NCBI RefSeq assembly: GCF_003595175.1
Contig: NZ_CP032419.1
Location: forward strand, 2,604,001 to 2,668,000
Length of the DNA stretch: 64,000 nucleotides
Source of the DNA: Pseudomonas cavernae
Lineage (GTDB): Bacteria; Pseudomonadota; Gammaproteobacteria; Pseudomonadales; Pseudomonadaceae
Direction of reading: 5' to 3'
A program made the translations under genes and the position numbers. Below, piece after piece: positions 37,112 to 45,977 of this stretch. The notes below the pieces were generated by a model. That model saw only the letters and a program-made list of their open reading frames with translations. It was not told the origin of the DNA and did no database searches. The stretch's first letter is position 1. Each line of letters opens with the position of its first letter.

Positions 37112-37702
37112 TTATCGGGGGGTTAATTCGATCAGGCAGCAGCTGCCCGCGCTTGCCGCCTGAATCTGCAACTCCGCCAGCCCAGGCTCGCGCTCGAAGT
37201 GCAGGCAATCGTAACGCCCCAAGATGGGGCAAGCGGCGGCGTCCAGGCGCACCTCAAGCCCGTCAGCGGCACTGAACAACAGCAGCGTAGGCGCCGAGCT
37301 GAACAGTCGTTGCGGCTGCTCCAGCGCCAGCCATTGCAGACGCGCCAGGTAACGATCGGGCGAATAGATCAGGTTGAAGTCACGGATAGCGCCCGCCAGC
37401 AAACGGCAATCCACCTGGCTGTCACCGGCAAAGGCAAAGGGCTCGAGGGCCAGCAGTGGCCGCGATAGCCGGCCATCCACCTGCAACTGCATGCCGCCGC
37501 CTTCCAGGACGGTGATGATGCGCTGGTAGCCATTGAAGGCAGAGAAGCCCCCCGCCTCGCCGACATCGGCGATTGACAGCCGCCAGCCAAAGCTGTCCAG
37601 GCTTGCGCCGCCATCCCGGGCAATCTCCAGGGTGCTGCCCGCGCCATTCTTCCAGGGCATGCGCGGATAGTCGGCGGCTCTATGGGTCTGAGTCCGGGTC
37701 AT
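37112..37702 (-). CDS. hutD: HutD family protein
   Basis: 196 residues. The ATG at 37702 overlaps the hutC stop by four bases; the longer open frame upstream lies inside hutC and is not used. HutD is a cupin-like protein thought to tune hut expression or bind a pathway compound, giving an upper limit on Hut activity in Pseudomonas; its exact job is unsettled. It contains PWKNGAGSTLEIARD and GYQRIITVLEGGG, typical for the family. Its stop lies 5 bases from the MITE, which could affect its mRNA end. Confidence 0.93.
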   Translation of the reverse strand: MTRTQTHRAADYPRMPWKNGAGSTLEIARDGGASLDSFGWRLSIADVGEAGGFSAFNGYQRIITVLEGGGMQLQVDGRLSRPLLALEPFAFAGDSQVDCRLLAGAIRDFNLIYSPDRYLARLQWLALEQPQRLFSSAPTLLLFSAADGLEVRLDAAACPILGRYDCLHFEREPGLAELQIQAASAGSCCLIELTPR

Positions 37703-38451
37703 GAGCTGAAACGCCCCTCCAGGCGGTGCCGCGAGCCCGGATGCAGCAGACGCGCCGAAGTGACGGCCTGGTTGCCGGACCAGGTGCGCCGGCGAATCAA
37801 CAGGCAGGGCTCGTTGCGCTCGATCTGCAACAGCCTGCACTCCTCGGCCTCGGCAAGGATCGCCTCGACCACATGCTCGCCCTCGGTCAGCGGTGCGATC
37901 CGGGACAGGTAGGCATAAGGCGTGAGCTGGGTGAAATCCTGTTTGAGGTAATCCGGGGCCACTGCGGCATTCACGTAGCGATCTTCGAGCTGCACCGCGA
38001 CGTCATTCTCGTAGTGCACGATCAGCGAATGAAACACCCGCTGCCCTTCACGCATATCCAGCGCCAAGGCCCGCTCCGGGCTGGCCAACTCTTCGGCCAG
38101 ACGAATCACCTTGCAATGATGGCGGTGACCGCGCGCGCTGATCTCGTCGGCGATGTTATTCACCGCAAATAGGGCCGAACGCCCTTTCGGCTCGGCGACG
38201 AAGGTTCCAACCCCCTGCATGCGCAGCAACAAACCATCGGCGGTGAGTTCACGCAGGGCGCGGTTGATGGTCATGCGGCTGAACCCCAGCTCCTCCACCA
38301 GCTCGCTTTCCGAAGGAACTCGGTGGTGGGCCGGCCAGGCGCCACTCTGGATCTGCTGGATGATCATCTGTTTGACCTGGGCATAGAGGGGCGCTGGTAC
38401 ATCACTGAGCTGATCGGCCAGCGAAGAAGACCTCAAGAGCTGTTTCGACAT
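37699..38451 (-). CDS. hutC: hut repressor, GntR family
   Basis: 250 residues; AAGGAG before the ATG. Residues about 18-88 are the GntR winged helix (VPSESELVEELGFSRMTINRALRELTADGLL split by description), and the rest is a UTRA ligand domain as in all HutC proteins. It binds the TGTATATACA palindromes and is released by urocanate. One site lies 57 bases upstream, between it and hutF, so it controls both and itself. It is followed by hutD in one transcript. Confidence 0.96.
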   Translation of the reverse strand: MSKQLLRSSSLADQLSDVPAPLYAQVKQMIIQQIQSGAWPAHHRVPSESELVEELGFSRMTINRALRELTADGLLLRMQGVGTFVAEPKGRSALFAVNNIADEISARGHRHHCKVIRLAEELASPERALALDMREGQRVFHSLIVHYENDVAVQLEDRYVNAAVAPDYLKQDFTQLTPYAYLSRIAPLTEGEHVVEAILAEAEECRLLQIERNEPCLLIRRRTWSGNQAVTSARLLHPGSRHRLEGRFSS

Positions 38452-38507
38452 GTGATTCTCCTTGTCAGCCTGGACAGTAGTTTACTCTCGCCGCAAACGC
38501 ATGTATA

Positions 38508-38517
38508 TGTATATACA
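38508..38517. promoter_or_regulatory. HutC operator between hutC and hutF
   Basis: Perfect TGTATATACA in the divergent promoter region, 30 bases before hutF and 57 before hutC. For hutF, TTTACT and TATATG 17 bases apart may be -35 and -10, with the site overlapping the -10. Confidence 0.75.
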
Positions 38518-38546
38518 AATAAATGCGAGTCCACAGGTTAGCCATT

Positions 38547-39911
38547 ATGCCTGCATTCATAGCGCCCTGCGCACTGTTGCCCGAAGGCTGGGCGCACGAT
38601 GTGCGCCTGGAGATTTCCACTTCCGGCATCTTGGAAAAAATCACCATCGGCGGCGCGATTGAAGGCGCGGAGCGCTTGCGTGGCCCGGTGCTGCCGGGCA
38701 TGCCCAACCTCCACTCGCACGCGTTCCAGCGCGCGATGGCGGGGCTGGCGGAGGTCGCGGGCAACCCGAATGACAGTTTCTGGACCTGGCGGGAACTGAT
38801 GTACCGCATGGTCGGCCGTCTTTCTCCTGAGCAGGTGCAGATCATCGCTCGGCAGCTCTACATCGAAATGCTCAAGGCCGGCTACACCAGCGTGGCGGAG
38901 TTTCACTATGTGCATCATGACGTCGACGGCACGCCCTACGCCGATCCGGCCGAGCTGGCCTGGCGTATCAGTGCAGCCGCTAGCGACGCCGGCATAGGCC
39001 TCACCCTGCTGCCTGTGCTCTACAGCTACTCAGGATTTGGCAGTCAGCCGCCTACTCAAGCTCAACGCCGTTTTATCCACGGCACCGATAGCTACCTCGA
39101 CCTACTGGCTCGATTGCAATCACGGCTGGCGGCGAAAGAGACGCAGAGGCTCGGGCTTTGCTTTCACTCTCTTCGGGCGGTATCACCGGAGCAGATCAAC
39201 CTCGTGCTGAGCAACGCCAAGGCTGATCAGCCGATCCATATCCATATTGCCGAACAGATGAAAGAAGTCAGCGATTGCCTGGCCTGGTCAGGGCGCCGTC
39301 CATTGCAATGGCTCTATGACAATGTTCCGGTCGACGAACGCTGGTGTTTGGTCCATGCCACGCATGCTGAACCCGATGAGGTTGCGGCAATGGCACACAG
39401 CGCTGCGGTGGCAGGCCTGTGCTTAACCACAGAGGCCAATTTGGGCGACGGCATATTCCCCGCGGTCGATTATCTCGGCCAGGGTGGCCGCTTCGGTATC
39501 GGCTCTGACAGTCACGTATCGCTGAGCGTGGTCGAGGAGTTACGCTGGCTGGAATACGGTCAGCGCTTGCGTGACCAAAGGCGCAACCGGCTCTACCGAG
39601 ACGGCCAGCCGATGATTGGTCGTAACCTTTACGATGCCGCCTTGAGTGGCGGAGCTCAGGCACTTGGGCAGAATGTCGGAGCGCTTGCGGTAGGCAAACG
39701 GGCCGACCTGCTGGTTCTCAACGGTGAGAACCCGTACCTGGCAACTGCCAAGGGCGATGACATTCTCAACCGCTGGTTGTTTGCTGGAAGCAACTCCCAG
39801 GTCTGTGACGTCATGGTTAGCGGGCGCTGGGTGATCAGGGGCGGACGCCATGCCGAAGAAGAACGTAGCGCTCAAGATTTTGCCGAGGTGTTGCGCACTC
39901 TTTTGGCTTGA
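38547..39911 (+). CDS. hutF: formimidoylglutamate deiminase
   Basis: Converts N-formimino-glutamate to N-formylglutamate and ammonia, feeding HutG. 454 residues from ATG 38547; an in-frame ATG at 38523 would sit almost on the operator. Amidohydrolase motifs are present: MPNLHSHAFQRAM for the metal, CFHSLRAVSP in the middle and GSDSHVSLSV late. Typical length. Divergent from hutC with a shared HutC site, so induced by urocanate. Confidence 0.95.
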   Translation: MPAFIAPCALLPEGWAHDVRLEISTSGILEKITIGGAIEGAERLRGPVLPGMPNLHSHAFQRAMAGLAEVAGNPNDSFWTWRELMYRMVGRLSPEQVQIIARQLYIEMLKAGYTSVAEFHYVHHDVDGTPYADPAELAWRISAAASDAGIGLTLLPVLYSYSGFGSQPPTQAQRRFIHGTDSYLDLLARLQSRLAAKETQRLGLCFHSLRAVSPEQINLVLSNAKADQPIHIHIAEQMKEVSDCLAWSGRRPLQWLYDNVPVDERWCLVHATHAEPDEVAAMAHSAAVAGLCLTTEANLGDGIFPAVDYLGQGGRFGIGSDSHVSLSVVEELRWLEYGQRLRDQRRNRLYRDGQPMIGRNLYDAALSGGAQALGQNVGALAVGKRADLLVLNGENPYLATAKGDDILNRWLFAGSNSQVCDVMVSGRWVIRGGRHAEEERSAQDFAEVLRTLLA

Positions 39912-39924
39912 GTAAATGCACTGA

Positions 39925-40000
39925 TTGCCTCATCTGGGTATGGCACAGCTCATCGCTGCGAAAGGCCCGCCAGGAACCGATCGGCCGCTCGCTAACGCGG
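39925..40000 (-). pseudogene. relic of a tyrosine recombinase
   Basis: On minus, a stretch reads IGSWRAFRSDELCHTQM, matching IGFWRAFRSDELCRLQV around the first catalytic Arg of the integrase at 8861-9832. No more of the gene is intact. It marks an old integration or an excised relative just after hutF. The rest of 39912-40415 shows no gene. Confidence 0.65.
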
Positions 40001-40415
40001 CCTGCCCCATCCGCTACGACGCACTGCCCCAATCCATTGCGATCCCGATGGGCCAAGCTTGATCCAGGCCATGCCAGCGATGCCCCAGTGGATAAATTTT
40101 GGATTGCCCAAATCGCAGCCGATCGTTGACGCCATTTTCTCGGCTCTACGCCAGCCTCCTCCCCCGCGCTCTATTCTCGCGAGAATTTCTGAGTCGTGCC
40201 TGCTTGATAAAGCAGCGTCAGAACCCCGCTAACTTTCTAATTTTTATGATGAAAAATCGTAAATATTTGCTACGATCGGGAAGCTTTATGTTTGAGCACG
40301 AAAGTCTCAAAGCCGGCAACCGCTCGCTGAGCGTTCAAGCAAAGTAGTCAATCCAGGGATCAGGAGAGTTGTTCGAGCCTGTCCACACATGCATCGACCG
40401 ATGAGAAGGATCGCC

Positions 40416-41207
40416 ATGTTCAGCCCTCGCAGAATGACGCAAAGCGTCGCCTTGCTCGCCCTATTGAGCGGCGGCCTTGCCCAGGCCGACAACGCCGAAA
40501 TCGCCAACAAGAGCAACAACCCGCTGAGCCTGGCGCCCGGCCTGAACTTTCAGGACTACTACAGCCCCGAGCTGTACGACAGCAACGCCCACACCAACGA
40601 CTTCCTGCTGCGCGGCACCTTGCCGGTCGCCCCGGGCGAGTTCATCGGCGTACCGCAGTTGTTCCGCGCCACCCTGCCGATCAGTACCCGCCCCGATCCG
40701 CATAGCGGCTATAGCACCGGCATCGGCGACCTCAATCTCTTCGATATCTTCCTGCTGAAAACCGAAGGCGTGCAGCTCGGCATCGGCCCGCAGATCACCG
40801 CGCCCACCGCCGAACATGACGAATTGGGCACCGGCAAATGGCAGGCCGGACTGGCCGCGGTGGCGATCGACTCGTCGCCGCGCGGGCTGCTCGGCGCGCT
40901 GGTTCAATACCAAAGTTCGTTCGCCGGCGACAACGACCGGGCGCACGTGGAGTCCGCAACCTTCCAGCCGTTCATCATCCACAACCTGCCTAAGGGCTGG
41001 TATCTGCGTTCCACCGGCACCTGGACCTTCGATTTGAAGAACGACACCCATTACATCCCGCTCGGCCTGGGTGTCGGCAAGGCCACCAAGATCGGCCACA
41101 ACATCTACAACGCCTTCATCGAACCGCAATGGACGGTCGATCACCAGGGCGCCGGTCTGCCGCAGTTCACAGTGTTTGCCGGCATTAATATCACCCTTGG
41201 TAAATAA
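40416..41207 (+). CDS. outer-membrane beta-barrel protein
   Basis: 263 residues from ATG 40416 (GAGAAGGA five bases before; an in-frame ATG at 40389 is weaker). Signal peptide 1-23 (ALLALLSGGLAQADN). The mature part is a series of amphipathic strands with Gly/Tyr turns (GLNFQDYYSPELYD, IGPQITAPT, WYLRSTGTWTFDL), ending FAGINITLGK. It resembles transporter-type barrels of the phenol meta-pathway superfamily. Cargo unknown. No obvious operon with the next gene, 243 bases away. Confidence 0.7.
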   Translation: MFSPRRMTQSVALLALLSGGLAQADNAEIANKSNNPLSLAPGLNFQDYYSPELYDSNAHTNDFLLRGTLPVAPGEFIGVPQLFRATLPISTRPDPHSGYSTGIGDLNLFDIFLLKTEGVQLGIGPQITAPTAEHDELGTGKWQAGLAAVAIDSSPRGLLGALVQYQSSFAGDNDRAHVESATFQPFIIHNLPKGWYLRSTGTWTFDLKNDTHYIPLGLGVGKATKIGHNIYNAFIEPQWTVDHQGAGLPQFTVFAGINITLGK

Positions 41208-41450
41208 TGTTGATCGAGTTGCCGCCAGCCAAGGCATTGGCTCCGAGCGACACGAACTGCTGCAAGACCTGGCTAAAAGAGAGTTTGCCCATGATCGCCA
41301 CGGAAGCGATTTATAGGCACTCTAAGACGCTTGAATATGAGCATTAAGACCTTGCTGTAGTTGCCATGGTACTGGCCGTCTCGGATATGAACCTGACAAC
41401 AAGACCATAATGAGTACGGACAACCGTATCTGGAACCGGAGCACATCAAG

Positions 41451-42458
41451 ATGGAACAGTCGTTAAAGCACAAGTTAGTCATCTGGCCTCACGCCGGCCG
41501 CCATGCCGTAGCGGCCCTGTACGCCGGCGTGGCGCTAGCAGTGGCAGTGCCTAGCGCTTTGGCGGACGAAGGTGGTGTTAGCTTTTGGCTACCGGGCCAG
41601 TTCAGCGCATTGGCGGCCGTGCAAGTCCAACCTGGCTGGAGCCTGCCGCTGTTCTATTACCACACCAGCGCAGACTTAGGTGGAAGCAAGCAAATACCGC
41701 GCGGTGGACGTGGCCGCGTCGCAGCAGGTGTGGACGCGGAAGCTGACTTATTGTTTGCGGGCCCAACCTATACCTTCGGCGAACCGCTGCTGGGCGGCCA
41801 GGCGGCAGTTACGGCCCTAGCCGCCGTGGGGCGCATGGCAGTTGATGTCGATGCCACGCTCACTGGCCCACGCGGCAATACAATTTCCACAGGGGTCAGC
41901 GACAGCCTGAAAGGCAGCAGCGATCTCTACGCAATGGCCACGTTGAAGTGGGAGCACAAGGACGTACACAACTTCATGGTTTACACCATGGGCAATCTGC
42001 CGGTTGGTGCCTACGACCCTGACCGGCTGGTCAACCTCGGGCTGGGCCATGCGTCAATGGATGTCGGCGGCGGCTACACCTACTTCGACAAGGTGAACGA
42101 GTTCTCTGTAGTGACGGGCATGACCTACAACTGGGAAAACTCTGATACCGACTACCAAAATGGTATCGACGCCCACCTCGACTGGAGCGCCTCGCGCTTT
42201 ATCTCGCCGCAAACACACTTTGGATTGGTTGGCTACTTCTACGAGCAGGTGACCGGTGATGAAGGCAGTGGCGCCGTGCTCGGCGACTTCAAATCGCGGG
42301 TCAGGGGGGTGGGGCCGCAGGCCGGGCATTTCTTCGCGGTCGGGCAGGAACTCTGGTACGTCAGTCTCAAAGGCTACTACGAGTTTGATGCGCGCAATCG
42401 CGCGGAGGGCTGGAACACCTGGGTGAGCCTCATCATTCCCCTCGGCAAGTACGAATAG
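41451..42458 (+). CDS. MetA/SphA-like outer-membrane barrel protein
   Basis: 335 residues. A long signal peptide (about 1-38, ending SALADEG) precedes a beta-barrel of the phenol meta-pathway (PF13557-like) type: GPTYTF, MGNLPVGAYDPDRLVNLGLGH and VGGGYTYFDKVNEFSVVTGM-like strands. Such proteins are thought to pass hydrophobic compounds over the outer membrane. It lies 78 bases upstream of moxR on the same strand and may be the entry part of the envelope cluster that follows. The ATG at 41451 lacks a clear ribosome site. Confidence 0.78.
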   Translation: MEQSLKHKLVIWPHAGRHAVAALYAGVALAVAVPSALADEGGVSFWLPGQFSALAAVQVQPGWSLPLFYYHTSADLGGSKQIPRGGRGRVAAGVDAEADLLFAGPTYTFGEPLLGGQAAVTALAAVGRMAVDVDATLTGPRGNTISTGVSDSLKGSSDLYAMATLKWEHKDVHNFMVYTMGNLPVGAYDPDRLVNLGLGHASMDVGGGYTYFDKVNEFSVVTGMTYNWENSDTDYQNGIDAHLDWSASRFISPQTHFGLVGYFYEQVTGDEGSGAVLGDFKSRVRGVGPQAGHFFAVGQELWYVSLKGYYEFDARNRAEGWNTWVSLIIPLGKYE

Positions 42459-42536
42459 GGAAGCACCTCGCCCCTTTTGCAGACGCCGCGGCCAGTGCAT
42501 TCCGCGGCGCCAATGTTCGTGTCACAAGGAAAAACC

Positions 42537-43514
42537 ATGAGCGTACGTAACGACATCCTCAGCCTGCACTCCAGCATTGCCCAGGCCGTGCTTGGTCAGG
42601 ATGAGGTCATTCGCCAAGTGCTGCTGGGCCTGCTCGCCAACGGCCACCTGCTGTTGGAAAGCCTGCCCGGCCTGGCCAAGACCCGCACGGTCAAAGCACT
42701 GGCCAAGCATCTGGACGCGAAGATGAGCCGCATCCAGTTCACCCCCGACCTGCTGCCTTCGGACATCACCGGCGCGGAAATCCTCCAGCAGAGCGAGGGC
42801 CACAACGAGATCAAGTTCCAGCCCGGCCCGTTGTTTGGCAACGTGATCCTCGCCGACGAGATCAATCGGGCCCCGGCCAAGGTGCAGGCCGCCTTGCTGG
42901 AAGCCATGGAAGAGCGGCAGATCACCGTCGCCGGCACCAGCCACCCGATGCCGGGTCTGTTCATGGTCCTGGCGACGCAGAACCCCATCGAGCAGGAAGG
43001 CACCTATCCGTTGCCCGAGGCGCAGATGGACCGCTTCCTGATGAAGGTGCTGCTGGACTACCCCAAGCCGGACGACGAGACCCAGGTGCTGCGCCTGTTG
43101 CGCGAAGAGGAGCAGGCCGCCCAGCAAGGCGCGCCAGCTGTAGAGGCCAAGCTTGCGCAGGACGCGATCTTCGCCGCACGCAAGGAAGTCAGCGCCGTGC
43201 ATGTATCGGAAGCGATCGACCGCTACCTGATCGATCTGATCAACGCCACCCGCAAGCCGGCCGACTATGACGCCGATCTCGCTCGCTGGATCCACATCGG
43301 CGCCAGCCCGCGTGGCGGCATCGGCCTGGACCGCAGCGCCCGTGCGCATGCCTGGTTGGCTGGCAATGACTTCGTGTCGCCTGACGATGTGCGCGCCGTG
43401 GTCCATCCGGTGCTGCGCCATCGCCTGCTGCTGTCCTATGACGCCGTGGCCGACGGCGTCAGCGCCGATCAGGTACTCGATCGCCTGCTGGACAAGGTGG
43501 CCATTCCGGCCTGA
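42537..43514 (+). CDS. moxR: MoxR-family AAA+ ATPase
   Basis: 325 residues from ATG 42537 (AAGGA upstream; an in-frame start at 42477 is inferior). MoxR ATPases work with VWA proteins as chaperones or metal-insertion aids for enzymes near the membrane. Walker A is PGLAKT (44-49), Walker B ILADEINRAP, sensor 1 ATQNP. Cytoplasmic. First of a run of seven genes whose overlaps make one operon. Confidence 0.93.
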   Translation: MSVRNDILSLHSSIAQAVLGQDEVIRQVLLGLLANGHLLLESLPGLAKTRTVKALAKHLDAKMSRIQFTPDLLPSDITGAEILQQSEGHNEIKFQPGPLFGNVILADEINRAPAKVQAALLEAMEERQITVAGTSHPMPGLFMVLATQNPIEQEGTYPLPEAQMDRFLMKVLLDYPKPDDETQVLRLLREEEQAAQQGAPAVEAKLAQDAIFAARKEVSAVHVSEAIDRYLIDLINATRKPADYDADLARWIHIGASPRGGIGLDRSARAHAWLAGNDFVSPDDVRAVVHPVLRHRLLLSYDAVADGVSADQVLDRLLDKVAIPA

Positions 43515-43537
43515 ATGCATTGAAGCAGAGGCCCGCC

Positions 43538-44488
43538 ATGCAGCAGCAACGACAGGACGCCGACGGTTTCGTCTACGTCTCGCTCCCTCAGCTGATGAAG
43601 CTGGAGCATCGCGTGCGTGGGCTGAGCTTCCAGGGACGCCAGCCACTGTCGAGCATCCTTTCCGGCAATCACGCGTCGCGCCTGCGCGGGCGCGGGCTGA
43701 ACTTCGACGAGCTGCGCCGCTATCAGCCCGGCGACGACCTGCGCCACCTCGACTGGCGTGCCTCGCTGCGCTATGGCAAACCTTTCGTGCGGACCTTCAC
43801 CGAGGAGCGCGACCGGCCGGCGCTGATTCTGGTGGACCAGCGCATGAGCATGTTCTTCGGCTCGCAGCGCAGCTTCAAATCCGCCGCCGCCGCCGAGCTG
43901 GGCGCCCTCGCCGCCTGGATGACCTTCCACGCCGGCGACCGGGTCGGCGGCCTGGTGTTCAACGACAACCGCATCGAGCGGATCAGCCCGATCCGCAGCC
44001 GCAGCCGGGTGGAAGCCCTGTGCGCCGCCATTGTCCGGCAAAATCAGGCGCTGTCGGCCAGCCAGCCGGACGCCGAAGACGACGACCAACTCGACAAGGT
44101 CCTGCAGCACTGCCTGAGCATGGCCGGCCACGACCACCTGATCTGCATCGTCAGCGACTTCGCCGGCGCCGGCCCGCGCACCCTGCAGCTGCTGCGCGAG
44201 TTGTCCGCGCATAACAACGTGATTGCCATGCAGGTCTATGATCCCCTGGCCCTCAAGCTGCCGGCCAGCGGGCGGGTGCTGGTCACCCAGGGCGAGCTGC
44301 AGGTCGAACTGGAGGTCGAGCGGCGTCAGGTGCACCAACCGCTGGGCGAGTTCCTCACCGGCCGTTTGAAGGACGTCGCCACCCTGCTGCGCCGCAGCCA
44401 GGTGCCGCTGATGATGTTCAGCACCGGCGAAGACGCGCTGGAACAGCTGCGCCGGGAAATGGGCCGGCTGACGGGGGCGCCACGATGA
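43538..44488 (+). CDS. DUF58 domain protein
   Basis: 316 residues from ATG 43538; a TTG at 43520 in frame is less likely. It carries the DUF58 signature GDDLRHLDWRASLRYGKPF followed by a VWA-like fold with VDQRMSMFFGS. These proteins partner MoxR. No signal peptide. ATGA overlap with the next gene. Confidence 0.88.
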   Translation: MQQQRQDADGFVYVSLPQLMKLEHRVRGLSFQGRQPLSSILSGNHASRLRGRGLNFDELRRYQPGDDLRHLDWRASLRYGKPFVRTFTEERDRPALILVDQRMSMFFGSQRSFKSAAAAELGALAAWMTFHAGDRVGGLVFNDNRIERISPIRSRSRVEALCAAIVRQNQALSASQPDAEDDDQLDKVLQHCLSMAGHDHLICIVSDFAGAGPRTLQLLRELSAHNNVIAMQVYDPLALKLPASGRVLVTQGELQVELEVERRQVHQPLGEFLTGRLKDVATLLRRSQVPLMMFSTGEDALEQLRREMGRLTGAPR

Positions 44489-44988
44489 GTGCGAACCCGC
44501 CAAGTCTCGACCAACTCAAGGAACTGCCGCTGCCGGCGCCGGTAGTCAGCTACTTCCCGCAGACCTGGGGCTGGCTGCTGCTGTTGCTCCTGCTGCTGGC
44601 CGGGCTGGCGATCTGGGCGGCGTTGCGCTGGCGGCGCTGGCGGCGTGATCGCTATCGCCGCGCCGCCCTCGCCCGTCTGGCCGAGCTGGAACAGGCGCTG
44701 ACCGATGAGGCCCAGCGCTTGCCGGCCCTGCGTGAACTGCCGGAGCTGCTCAAGCGGGTGGCGCTATCGATGCCCGGACGACCGGACGTGGCCACCCTGA
44801 GTGGCACAGGCTGGCAAGCCTTTCTGGACAAGACCTGCGCACAGCCACTGCCGCCGACCTTCGGCCAGCAGCTGGCCACCCTCGCTTACGCCCCGGAGGC
44901 GCAGTTGCGCGCCCTCCCCGCCGCCGCACAGCAGGCGCTACTGACGAGCAGCCGGCACTGGATAGAGAACCACCATGTGGCAATTTGA
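44485..44988 (+). CDS. DUF4381 membrane protein
   Basis: 167 residues with one hydrophobic helix at about 25-47 (WGWLLLLLLLLAGLAIW) after LKELPLPAPVVSYFPQT, the DUF4381 beginning. The rest is cytoplasmic helical. Overlaps both neighbours (four and 14 bases). A membrane anchor for the MoxR-VWA complex is likely, by context. Confidence 0.85.
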   Translation: MSANPPSLDQLKELPLPAPVVSYFPQTWGWLLLLLLLLAGLAIWAALRWRRWRRDRYRRAALARLAELEQALTDEAQRLPALRELPELLKRVALSMPGRPDVATLSGTGWQAFLDKTCAQPLPPTFGQQLATLAYAPEAQLRALPAAAQQALLTSSRHWIENHHVAI

Positions 44989-45976
44989 TTACCCCTGGCT
45001 GCTGCTGTTGCTGCCGCTGCCGCTGCTCGGTTACCGCTACCTGGCCGAGTACCGCGAGGCGCGCAGCGCCGTGCGCGTGCCGTTCTTCAGTGCCATGAGC
45101 CGCGCCATCGGCCAGACGCCGAACCGCTCCGGGGTCCATGGCAGTATCTGGCAGTTGCTGCTCAACCTGCTGGTCTGGGTTCTGCTGGTGCTCGCCTGCG
45201 CGCGCCCGGTGCTGGTGGAGAAACCCATCGAGCGCACTCAGCCGGTACGCGACCTGATGCTCGCCATCGACATCTCGCAGTCGATGGAGGCCACCGACTA
45301 CACCAACGCCGGCGGCCAGCAGGTGGACCGGCTGAGCGCCGTCAAGCAGGTGGTGCAGAGCTTCATCGAGCAGCGCAAGGATGACCGCCTCGGCCTGATC
45401 GTGTTCGGCACCGGCGCCTATCCGCAGGCGCCGCTGACCCTCGACCACGCCAGCCTGAGCCTGCTGCTCGACGAAGTGGGTATCGGCATGGCCGGGCCGA
45501 ACACCGCCATCGGCGACGCCATCGGCCTGACCATCAAGATGCTCGACAGCGCCAAGGAAAAAGACAAGGTGCTGATCCTGCTCAGCGATGGCAACGACAC
45601 CGGCAGCGCCATCCCCCCCGACCATGCGGCGAAGATGGCGGCCGCCAAGGGCATCGTGGTGCACACCATCGGCATCGGCGATCCCGAGGCCACCGGTGAT
45701 GCCAAGGTCGATCTCGGCGCACTGGAGAAAATCGCCCAGACCACCGGCGGGCGCTTCTTCCGCGCCGATGACCGCGATGCCCTCAAGCAGGTGTATGCCA
45801 CTCTCGACCGCCTCACCCCGCACGAGGTGAAGAAGTTCAGCCACCAGCCCAAGCGCGACCTGTTCTGGCTGCCGCTCGGCGCGGCTCTCGGCCTATTGGC
45901 GCTGTATCAAGCGCTCGCTGCGCTGCGCGGCTACCTGGCCAGCGCTGGCGGCCCACGTCAGACGCAGGAGGGCTGA
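44975..45976 (+). CDS. batA: VWA-domain membrane protein, BatA-like
   Basis: 333 residues: two N-terminal hydrophobic helices (about 5-20 and 56-75), a von Willebrand A domain with the metal site DISQSM and LLSDGNDTG, and a C-terminal helix (about 297-317). The VWA part should face the periplasm. It starts within the DUF4381 gene. With BatB/C and BatD it forms a complex linked in other bacteria to oxygen tolerance or enzyme maturation. Gene symbol by position and type. Confidence 0.85.
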   Translation: MWQFDYPWLLLLLPLPLLGYRYLAEYREARSAVRVPFFSAMSRAIGQTPNRSGVHGSIWQLLLNLLVWVLLVLACARPVLVEKPIERTQPVRDLMLAIDISQSMEATDYTNAGGQQVDRLSAVKQVVQSFIEQRKDDRLGLIVFGTGAYPQAPLTLDHASLSLLLDEVGIGMAGPNTAIGDAIGLTIKMLDSAKEKDKVLILLSDGNDTGSAIPPDHAAKMAAAKGIVVHTIGIGDPEATGDAKVDLGALEKIAQTTGGRFFRADDRDALKQVYATLDRLTPHEVKKFSHQPKRDLFWLPLGAALGLLALYQALAALRGYLASAGGPRQTQEG

Positions 45977-45977
45977 G

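Noticed and set aside
41212..41340. Open frame after the first barrel that might be a gene fragment
   Set aside because: No start, ribosome site or family pattern that I could recognise.
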